DNA from: Polaromonas sp.
GTDB taxonomy: Bacteria; Pseudomonadota; Gammaproteobacteria; Burkholderiales; Burkholderiaceae_C
NCBI GenBank assembly: GCA_014376885.1
Contig: JACMQR010000039.1
Span: 1 to 17,620, forward strand
Length of the DNA: 17,620 bases
Reading direction: 5' to 3'
Position 1 is the stretch's first letter, and each line of letters starts with the position of its first letter. The notes below the pieces were generated by a model that worked only from the letters and a program-made list of their open reading frames with translations, did not search any database and was not told the DNA's origin. Of this stretch, positions 8,342 to 14,896 are shown one piece after another. The position numbers were made by a program, and so were the translations under genes.

Positions 8342-8358
8342 GCTATGTATTTAATAGC
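8342..8358. repeat. GCTAT-N7-ATAGC dyad resembling a dispersed Comamonadaceae repeat
   Basis: GCTAT (8342-8346) and ATAGC (8354-8358) flank an AT-rich 7-nt spacer in the divergent intergenic region. From memory, similar short AT-rich GCTAT/ATAGC palindromes are abundant in intergenic DNA of this family. A related partial copy (GCTATCAAAAGAAG) appears at 16883. Its function is unknown. Confidence 0.35.
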
Positions 8359-8376
8359 TTTAAATGATTACCCAGA

Positions 8377-8406
8377 TTGCACAAAAGGCATATTTCATGC
8401 TGATAT
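8377..8406 (+). promoter_or_regulatory. possible promoter of the TAXI-like gene
   Basis: TTGCAC (8377-8382) is followed after 18 nt by TGATAT (8401-8406), 47 nt upstream of the ATG at 8454. Both hexamers are imperfect but the spacing is acceptable for a sigma-70 promoter and the region is locally AT-rich. Confidence 0.35.
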
Positions 8407-8453
8407 CGCTGTTCAGGGCGGCTGCGGGGTTGAGCCCATGCTAAGGTGCCGGC

Positions 8454-9785
8454 ATGCCGAAAACCATACGCTACACCCTGCTGTCGCTGCGCGACCTGGC
8501 GGTTTCGGTCGGACCCTTTGCTGTGCTGGCGATCGTGCTGCTGGCGCTGGCCTACTGGTGGCTCGACCCGAACCCACCCAAGCGGGTGACACTGGCCACC
8601 GGGCCCGCGCAAAGCGCCTATGAAGAGTTCGGCAGGCGGTATGCCGAAATCCTGGCCCGGGACGGCATCGAAGTGTTGCTGCTGGCGTCGCAAGGCTCGG
8701 CCGACAATTTTCAGCTTCTGCGAGCGGGCAAAGCTGACCTGGGGTTTGTCCAGGGCGGCACCAGCGACATCCAGCCAGCCGACGAAGCCATTCTGGAGTC
8801 GCTGGGCAGTTTATTTGTCGAGCCGGTGTGGCTGTTTTACAAAACCGATGCGCTGCCCAGCCTGGCGGGCCGCCCGGCCTTGCTCAATGCGCTGACCCAG
8901 CTGCCGGGCTTGCGGGTCAACCTGGGCAGCGCCGGAAGCGGCATTCCCCGCCTGATGGGCAAACTGCTGACGAGCAACAACATCGACCCGTCCAGCTTGA
9001 CGGCTTTGCAGCTTGAGCAGACAGCGGCCACCGTCGCTTTCCTGGAAGGCCGGCTCGATGCCATCGTGTTCGCATCGGCGCCCGAGTCGCTGATGGTGCA
9101 GATGCTGCTGCAAACGCCCGGCGTCGGGCTGATGGATTTTCCGCAAAGCGAAGCCTATTCACGCCGATTTTCATTTTTAAGCCCGGCCCTGCTGCCGCGC
9201 GGCGTGGTGGACCTGGCTGCCAATATTCCGCCCGTGGATGTCCGCCTGGTTGCGCCCACCACGGCGCTTGTCAGCCGCAAGGCAACGCACCCAGCGCTGC
9301 TCCAGCTGTTTGTCCAGGCGGGCAAGCAAATCCATGGCGGCGCCGGCTGGTTCCGACGCGCCCGCGACTACCCCAGCCTGGCCAACAACGAACTGCCGAT
9401 TGCCGCCGAAGCCGAGCGCGGCCTGCGCAGCGACCCGCCTTTTTTGCAGCGCTACCTGCCGTTCTGGGTGGCCAACCTGGTCGAGCGCATGGGGCTGGCG
9501 CTGGGCATCATCCTGGCCATCATGCTGCCGCTGTCGCGCATCGTTCCGCCGCTGTATGCGTTTCGGGTCCGCTCCAGGATCTTTCGCTGGTACGCCCAGC
9601 TCCGGGACATTGAAAACCGCATCGAACACACAGCCGATGAAAAAAACACTCAGGCTTTGCTGGAAGAGCTGAGCCGCCTGGAGCAGCATGCCCAAAAAAT
9701 CGCAGTGCCGCTGTCCTACACCGACGAGCTGTATGCGCTGCGGGGCAATATCGGCCTGGTGCGCAGAAAACTGCAAAGAAAATAA
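8454..9785 (+). CDS. membrane-anchored TAXI-type solute-binding protein
   Basis: The product has 443 residues; AAGGTG stands before ATG 8454. Residues 18-36 are an N-terminal membrane segment. Residues 43-320 resemble the TAXI branch of TRAP solute-binding proteins: KRVTLATGPAQSAYEEFGRRYAE, then a LLASQGSADNFQLLRAGKADLGFVQGG stretch split over 77-102, and a ligand-lobe motif LRVNLGSAGSGIPRLMGKLL (153-172). A second membrane segment (about 345-361) is followed by a basic, probably cytoplasmic tail with a predicted coiled coil (about 383-420). Typical TAXI proteins are soluble periplasmic receptors beside a fused TRAP permease; here no permease lies within the window and the protein has a C-terminal membrane helix and tail. 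It may therefore be a sensor or scaffold rather than a transport receptor. The ligand is unknown. It is divergent from the copper island, with no visible link to it. Confidence 0.85.
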   Translation: MPKTIRYTLLSLRDLAVSVGPFAVLAIVLLALAYWWLDPNPPKRVTLATGPAQSAYEEFGRRYAEILARDGIEVLLLASQGSADNFQLLRAGKADLGFVQGGTSDIQPADEAILESLGSLFVEPVWLFYKTDALPSLAGRPALLNALTQLPGLRVNLGSAGSGIPRLMGKLLTSNNIDPSSLTALQLEQTAATVAFLEGRLDAIVFASAPESLMVQMLLQTPGVGLMDFPQSEAYSRRFSFLSPALLPRGVVDLAANIPPVDVRLVAPTTALVSRKATHPALLQLFVQAGKQIHGGAGWFRRARDYPSLANNELPIAAEAERGLRSDPPFLQRYLPFWVANLVERMGLALGIILAIMLPLSRIVPPLYAFRVRSRIFRWYAQLRDIENRIEHTADEKNTQALLEELSRLEQHAQKIAVPLSYTDELYALRGNIGLVRRKLQRK

Positions 9786-9878
9786 CGCCCTTTGGCAATG
9801 TCGTGCATGAAAGCCACCGACCTCATGGCCTCATGGCCTCCGGGCGGTACCGCATGACAGCGCCGTGAGCTGACTGAA

Positions 9879-9900
9879 AGCCCCGCGCTTCGGGCGGGCT
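9879..9900 (-). terminator. weak terminator candidate after the DUF1631 gene
   Basis: On the minus strand AGCCC and GGGCT pair, extended by GC/GC past a one-base bulge around a short GAAGC-type loop, followed by TTTC. It lies 22-43 nt past the DUF1631 stop. The T-run is short. It could also serve weakly in the plus direction for the convergent TAXI-like gene. Confidence 0.3.
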
Positions 9901-9921
9901 GCAGCCCTGCCATCCAGGCTC

Positions 9922-12276
9922 TTAAAACTTCGCCTTGCCCAGCACGCTGTTTTGCAGCGCGGTTCTGGCCACGCTGTCAAGAGCGCCTTCGAGCACGCCC
10001 TGCTGGCTGACCACCTTGACCAGGTCCAGCTTGGCCAGGTGGTGCAGCACACGGGAGGTCATGGAGTGCTTTCGGCCGCCCAGGCTGGTGAACATGAACA
10101 AAGAATTTTCAGGGCTTACCCAGGTCAGCTGCGCACGCGCCCATTGCATCTCCACAAGCAGGTCGACCCAGTCGCCCAGATTGAGAGCCATGCTGCCATT
10201 CCCGTCCGCCTGGCTGGACGGGCGCGCTGCGAGGTCCGGCGACCCAGACCGGCTTTGTGCCAGCAAATCGCACACCGGCTCGTCCGGACCTTGCATGAAA
10301 CCGGAGTGCTCGACTTCTGATGGCGCCAGCCACAGCGGCATGGCGCTGGACTCATCGGGTCCGACAAACATCTGGGCCAACCCATGGCGGCTTGGCAGCG
10401 GGTCTGGCGGTGCAGCGATCCGGCTCCCCAGCGCGCTGTGGTGAAGCGCCATGAGCTGATCAAAAAATGGCTGGCATTGCCCAGCTGGAAAATCGATCGA
10501 TGCCAGCCCCTGCCTGAGCGACTGGAGCAGCCGGGGAATCATGCCGACCAGGCGCGGCCCCTGGCCCGCCACCTGGCCGGCATCAAGACTCCAGAGCAGG
10601 TCGTCAAGCGCCAGGCTGAACACGCTCAGGCTGCCGCCCAAAGTTACGCCCTGCTCGGACAAGCGCTCCCGGGCCATCACCTGCGCCCAGGGACCGGTCA
10701 GGAAGTCGGTGATGGTGCGGTTGCCATCGGTGAAGTCCGGACGTGCCCTGATTTCAGACGCTATCTTCACCGCCATCGCGTTTCGCTTTTCCGCCTGCAG
10801 CAGCGCCTGCACAGCCAGCCGCTGAGCCTTGCGGTTTTCCGGGGTGTTGCGGTTTTGCCGCTGTTCAAAGTCATGAAGCAATGTGGCGAAATGATCGGCA
10901 TCGCCGGTCTGGCTGGCTGTCAGTGACGCAGCGATTTCCTGCAAATGCTGCAAAAATTCGGCAAAACCAGGCGTGCTTTCGCTGGCATAGCCCAGGCTCG
11001 CACTGGTGATGGCTTCCAGCAATCGCCGGGCCGGGTGGCTTTTTTCACTGAAGAACCGCGGATCCGTCACCGCCAGCTGCAAAAACGCCGGTTCGGCATG
11101 GGCCACAATTTGCCTGACCGGCCGCAGCAGCCGCTGGTCATTGGCCAGCTGCTCGATCATCAGCCCGACCACTTCAATCGCCAATGACTGGCCCAGCGTC
11201 TTGGCGCCGGTCTTGAAGCGGGCCCGCGACTTTGCCACCAGTGTCGGCGGCGCGGGCCGGGCCAGTTTCGTTCGGGTGGACACCAGTCCCTTTTCTTCCA
11301 GTTCACCCAGGGCATCGAGCGCGGCGGGAACCGTATGTGAGAAATCCTGGTGTGCCGCTTCGTCAGCCGCGAACTCTGAAAATGAAGACGCCTCGTGCGA
11401 CAGGTCTTCATAGTCCCCCATCAGCAGGTGGTGCAGATGGTCAAGGGTCAGCAAGGGCTTGCGGCCAGCTGTGGCCATCTCGGTGTCCGGCCGGGGGTAG
11501 GGGTGCCAGTCATTTGCCGGTGAGAATGCAGCCTGTGCCGCTTCAGGTCCGTCCCAGGCTGCAGCCGGCATTGCGCGGTTGGCCGCACCCGCCGGCAGGC
11601 CAGGCGCCCCATGCACGCCATAAGGAGCAGGCGCAACGCCCAGGCCTGCCAGGAAATCGCTCAGCGACACATAAAGCAGTTGCAGCTCCTCGCCCAGGAG
11701 GCGAGCGCCGTCAACCAGCCAGCAAGCCCGCGCATGGTTGGACACGGCAAGGGATTGCAGCGATTCATACAAGATATGCGCCATGATTTCCGGACGCAAC
11801 GGATTAGCATCGCTCCTGACCACCAAAAATCCCTGTGCCGTGCTCAGCCGGGCAGAAAACTCGGCCAGGCCGCTTTCGCAGCTCTGCCTGACACCCTGAT
11901 TCAAGCGCGCGCTTTCCACGGCTTGCTGAACCTGCAGGTCGCCCATCAGTTCCAGGTCGTCAAAGCTCACCGAAGACAGTGAGCGCCCAGGCCTGAAGGA
12001 TTTGCCGCTGGCCGGGGTCGTCGGCGCATCTTCGGCAAGGGCTTTTCTGAGTCCTTGAGAAAAGCCCTGTTCAATCACCGACCGGTACTTGATGAAAAGG
12101 GCAATCGCTTCCACAATTTCATGCCGTTGAGCAGAATCCAGGGCGGCAAGGGACCGCTCATGCAGCGCAACGCCGAGTCGCGACGACCAGCGATTGATCA
12201 ACAACGGCGACTGCCTGAACAACTCGCCGATGCAGGCCTGAAAAACCGCGCTCGGTGGGTGTGCTGAAGTCAACAT
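9922..12276 (-). CDS. DUF1631 family protein
   Basis: The product has 784 residues from ATG 12276. A GTG 12 nt further up (12288) is also in frame, but GGAAGG sits 11 nt before the ATG and overlaps the GTG too closely, so I prefer the ATG. The protein is mostly helical, soluble and without signal peptide or membrane segments. DUF1631 features include an N-terminal region with LELMGDLQVQQAVE (about 109-122), NPLRPEIMAHILYESLQ near 158-174, and a C-terminal block with VDLLVEMQWARAQLTWVSPE followed by LFMFTSLGGRKHSMTSR. A Gly/Pro/Ala-rich low-complexity linker lies near residues 215-265. The family is widespread in Beta- and Gammaproteobacteria and has no biochemical function I can state. It follows the ettA-DUF1415 unit in the same direction but behind a strong hairpin, so it is probably transcribed separately. 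Confidence 0.88.
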   Translation of the reverse strand: MLTSAHPPSAVFQACIGELFRQSPLLINRWSSRLGVALHERSLAALDSAQRHEIVEAIALFIKYRSVIEQGFSQGLRKALAEDAPTTPASGKSFRPGRSLSSVSFDDLELMGDLQVQQAVESARLNQGVRQSCESGLAEFSARLSTAQGFLVVRSDANPLRPEIMAHILYESLQSLAVSNHARACWLVDGARLLGEELQLLYVSLSDFLAGLGVAPAPYGVHGAPGLPAGAANRAMPAAAWDGPEAAQAAFSPANDWHPYPRPDTEMATAGRKPLLTLDHLHHLLMGDYEDLSHEASSFSEFAADEAAHQDFSHTVPAALDALGELEEKGLVSTRTKLARPAPPTLVAKSRARFKTGAKTLGQSLAIEVVGLMIEQLANDQRLLRPVRQIVAHAEPAFLQLAVTDPRFFSEKSHPARRLLEAITSASLGYASESTPGFAEFLQHLQEIAASLTASQTGDADHFATLLHDFEQRQNRNTPENRKAQRLAVQALLQAEKRNAMAVKIASEIRARPDFTDGNRTITDFLTGPWAQVMARERLSEQGVTLGGSLSVFSLALDDLLWSLDAGQVAGQGPRLVGMIPRLLQSLRQGLASIDFPAGQCQPFFDQLMALHHSALGSRIAAPPDPLPSRHGLAQMFVGPDESSAMPLWLAPSEVEHSGFMQGPDEPVCDLLAQSRSGSPDLAARPSSQADGNGSMALNLGDWVDLLVEMQWARAQLTWVSPENSLFMFTSLGGRKHSMTSRVLHHLAKLDLVKVVSQQGVLEGALDSVARTALQNSVLGKAKF

Positions 12277-12324
12277 CCTGTTTGGCACCTTCCGTCAGGG
12301 AAAACAACCACGATAAAAGTGCAA

Positions 12325-12356
12325 GGAGCCATGTAAAAATTCAATTTTTTGGCTCC
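12325..12356 (-). terminator. strong AT-cored hairpin between DUF1415 and DUF1631 genes
   Basis: GGAGCCA (12325-12331) and TGGCTCC (12350-12356) are perfectly complementary. Inside them AAAAATT and AATTTTT also pair around one base, leaving only a 3-nt bulge. It starts 8 nt past the DUF1415 stop, so it is a good candidate end for the ettA-DUF1415 transcript. The T-tract lies inside the stem rather than after it. Confidence 0.5.
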
Positions 12357-12363
12357 GATCAAG

Positions 12364-12912
12364 TCAGTGATTCAAGCCCAAGCCCAGGCCCAGCCAGCCT
12401 GCATGCCCGAGATTTTCCAGAGTCTTGATATTTTCCTCAAAAATTGCTTCGGCGCGCGGAAAAGCCTGCACAGCCCGCTCGATGCTTGCCTCGCGCAGCA
12501 AGTGCAGCATAGCAAATGGCGCCCGGTTGGTGAAATTGCCGATGTCATCCGGCTGTGTGCCATCGAACTGGAATTTAGGGTGAAAGCTGGCCAGTTGCAC
12601 CACGCCTTCAAGCCCATGCTCATCCACCGCGCCTTCGGCAATTTCCAAAAAATCATTGAAATCCAGAAAATCGTCGAACAGCGTCGGATGGATCAGCAGC
12701 GTCGTGTCCACCTGATCGGCCGGCGTGCCGGCCAGCAGGTCCAGTTCGCTGTCAAGCTCTTCGAGCAGGTCGTCGGCATGGCGCGCCTGGCTGACCACCA
12801 GGCGCACCTGGTTCTTGACATACACCGCCTTGGCAAACGGGCACAGGTTCAGCCCGATCACAGCTTTTTCAAGCCAGTGGCGGGTCTGGATCAAGACATC
12901 CTCATCAGTCAT
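12364..12912 (-). CDS. DUF1415 family protein
   Basis: The product has 182 residues and is soluble, with no signal peptide. It matches the DUF1415 family: an opening helix with TRHWLEKAVIGLNLCPFAKA (residues 10-29, single Cys24), VDTTLLIHPTLFDDFLDFND near 68-87, and a later LASFHPKFQFDGTQPDDIGN (107-126) with NRAPFAMLHLLREASIE. These blocks are the conserved core and length is typical. The biochemical function is not known to me. It starts 13 nt after the ettA stop, with only a weak ribosome site (AAGATGG), so it is probably translated from the ettA transcript. It is intact. Confidence 0.93.
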   Translation of the reverse strand: MTDEDVLIQTRHWLEKAVIGLNLCPFAKAVYVKNQVRLVVSQARHADDLLEELDSELDLLAGTPADQVDTTLLIHPTLFDDFLDFNDFLEIAEGAVDEHGLEGVVQLASFHPKFQFDGTQPDDIGNFTNRAPFAMLHLLREASIERAVQAFPRAEAIFEENIKTLENLGHAGWLGLGLGLNH

Positions 12913-12925
12913 ACGCAGGCCATCT

Positions 12926-14587
12926 TCACTTCAGATCTTTGAAGCGCATGCGCTTGGGCTTGGCGCCCTCTTCGCCCAGTCGGCGCTTCTTGTCAGCTTC
13001 GTATTCCTGGTAGTTGCCGTCAAAAAACGTCCACTGGCTGTCGCCCTCGGCGGCCAGAATGTGGGTGGCGATGCGGTCCAGGAACCAGCGGTCATGGCTG
13101 ATGACCATGATGGAGCCGGCGAATTCGAGCAGCGCGTCTTCCAAAGCGCGCAGTGTTTCCACATCCAGGTCGTTCGACGGCTCGTCGAGCATCAGGACGT
13201 TGCCGCCGGCAATCAAGGTCTTGGCCAGGTGCAGGCGGCCGCGCTCGCCACCGGACAGCGTGCCAACACGCTTTTGCTGGTCGCCGCCGTTGAAGTTGGA
13301 GCGGCCGCAATAGGCGCGGCTGGGCATCTGGAACTTGCCGACGTTCAGGATGTCCAGGCCGCCGGAGACATCTTCCCAGACGGTTTTTTCGTTCGCCAGG
13401 TCATCGCGGTGCTGGTCGACAAAGGCCATGCGCACCGTCGAGCCAATCACCACTTCGCCGGAATCGGGCTTTTCCTTGCCGGCAATCAGCTTGAACAGCG
13501 TCGATTTACCGGCGCCGTTCGGGCCGATGATGCCGACGATGGCGCCGGCCGGCACGGTGAAGCTCAGGTTGTCGATCAGCACCCGGTCGCCGAACGACTT
13601 GGTCACGTTGTGGAACTCGATCACCTGGCTGCCCAGGCGCTCAGCCACCGGAATGAAGATTTCGTTGGTCTCGACGCGCTTTTGGTATTCAAAATCGGAC
13701 AGTTCCTCAAACCTAGCCAGGCGCGACTTGCTCTTGGCCTGGCGCGCCTTGGGGTTCTGGCGCGACCATTCAAGTTCCTTTTTCAGCGCCTTGGCCCGGG
13801 CTTCCTCGCCTTTTTGCTCTTGCGCCAGGCGTTCGCCCTTCTGGCTCAGCCAGGTGCTGTAGTTGCCCTTCCAGGGAATGCCGTGGCCCCGGTCAAGTTC
13901 CAGAATCCATTCGGCGGCGTTGTCCAGAAAATAGCGGTCGTGGGTGATGGCCACCACGGTGCCGGGATAGCGCTGCAAAAACTGCTCTAGCCAGTCCACC
14001 GACTCGGCGTCCAGGTGGTTGGTTGGCTCGTCAAGCAGCAGCATGTCGGGCTTGGACAGCAGCATGCTGCACAGCGCCACACGGCGCTTTTCACCGCCCG
14101 ACAGCAGGCCGATCTTGGCGTCCCAGGGCGGCAGGCGCAGCGCGTCGGCGGCAATCTCGAGCTGGTGCTCGGAGTCGGTGCCGGCGGTGGCGATGATGGC
14201 CTCCAGCCGGGCTTGCTCTGTCGCCAGCGCGTCGAAGTCGGCATCGGGCTCGCCATAGGCGACATACACCGCTTCCAGCTGGGTCTTGGCGGTAAACACC
14301 GCGCCCATGCTGGCTTCAACGCTTTCGCGCACCGTGTGCTCCGGGTCGAGCTTGGGTTCTTGCGGCAGGTAGCCAATGTTCAGGCCCGGCATCGGCGTGG
14401 CTTCGCCTTCGATTTCCTTGTCCAGCCCGGCCATGATTTTCAGCAAGGTCGACTTGCCCGAACCATTGACGCCCAGCACACCAATCTTGGCGCCCGGAAA
14501 AAAGCTCAGGGACACATCCTTCAAGATCTGGCGTTTGGGCGGCACGATTTTGCCGACCTTGTTCATGGTGAATACGTACTGGGCCAT
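12926..14587 (-). CDS. ettA: energy-dependent translational throttle EttA (ABC-F ATPase)
   Basis: The product has 553 residues from ATG 14587, close to E. coli EttA (555). The frame extends 42 codons further up, but MAQYVFTMNKVGKIVPPKR is the standard EttA start. Two ABC domains are visible: Walker A GVNGSGKST (39-47), signature LSGGEKRR and Walker B LLLDEPTNHLD with Glu187; then a charged arm-linker helix pair (about 240-300); then Walker A GPNGAGKST, signature LSGGERGR and LMLDEPSNDLD with Glu469. There are no membrane segments, as for all ABC-F proteins. In E. coli EttA binds the ribosomal E site and gates the first elongation step according to ATP/ADP. Both catalytic glutamates are present. 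It heads a two-gene unit with the DUF1415 gene and is divergent from rhlE. Confidence 0.96.
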   Translation of the reverse strand: MAQYVFTMNKVGKIVPPKRQILKDVSLSFFPGAKIGVLGVNGSGKSTLLKIMAGLDKEIEGEATPMPGLNIGYLPQEPKLDPEHTVRESVEASMGAVFTAKTQLEAVYVAYGEPDADFDALATEQARLEAIIATAGTDSEHQLEIAADALRLPPWDAKIGLLSGGEKRRVALCSMLLSKPDMLLLDEPTNHLDAESVDWLEQFLQRYPGTVVAITHDRYFLDNAAEWILELDRGHGIPWKGNYSTWLSQKGERLAQEQKGEEARAKALKKELEWSRQNPKARQAKSKSRLARFEELSDFEYQKRVETNEIFIPVAERLGSQVIEFHNVTKSFGDRVLIDNLSFTVPAGAIVGIIGPNGAGKSTLFKLIAGKEKPDSGEVVIGSTVRMAFVDQHRDDLANEKTVWEDVSGGLDILNVGKFQMPSRAYCGRSNFNGGDQQKRVGTLSGGERGRLHLAKTLIAGGNVLMLDEPSNDLDVETLRALEDALLEFAGSIMVISHDRWFLDRIATHILAAEGDSQWTFFDGNYQEYEADKKRRLGEEGAKPKRMRFKDLK

Positions 14588-14896
14588 CGGGTCACTTTGG
14601 TAGATAAAAACAGGTAAAAAAACTCGCTGGCTTGCCAGTGGGCAAATCGCCATGCAGCTTTGCAGCCGGCCAAAAGCCAGCGCATGTTTACCGATTATCG
14701 TTCCATGCCACAATCAAGGGGTTGCAAGGCTCCAGGTGCCTTCAACATTTGGGCACACCGCGGCACGGGTTTACCAGCCAGCTTGCAGTGTTTTCTAGCC
14801 CGACTTCCTGATCCCATCTGCCTACCACTGGCGGGCTGCCTTCGAACAAAGGCGCCTAACAGGCCGATCTTGAGCGCCCCAGCGGTGCAACTATCC
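14588..14896. other. divergent intergenic region between ettA and rhlE
   Basis: This 309-nt gap must hold the promoters of ettA and rhlE, but no convincing -35/-10 pair was found for either. A small dyad CTGGCTTGCCAG (14627-14638) is followed, on the ettA strand, by CGAG and seven T residues (14622-14616), 29 nt before the ettA start. It looks like a weak terminator or attenuator in the ettA leader, although its loop is very tight. Open frames crossing this gap are extensions of the two genes and carry no recognisable protein. Confidence 0.5.

Noticed and set aside
9822..9837. Tandem CTCATGGC x2
   Set aside because: Too short and isolated to mean more than replication slippage or chance.
9896..9907. 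GGGCTGCAGCCC perfect palindrome
   Set aside because: A 12-bp palindrome in GC-rich DNA with no second site or promoter nearby; likely chance.
14588..14713. 42-codon N-terminal extension of EttA
   Set aside because: MAQYVFTMNK at 14587 is the family start and gives the expected length; the extension is unlike protein.
14660..14896. 79-codon N-terminal extension of RhlE
   Set aside because: The family starts at MKFEEL; the upstream translation has no helicase or targeting character.
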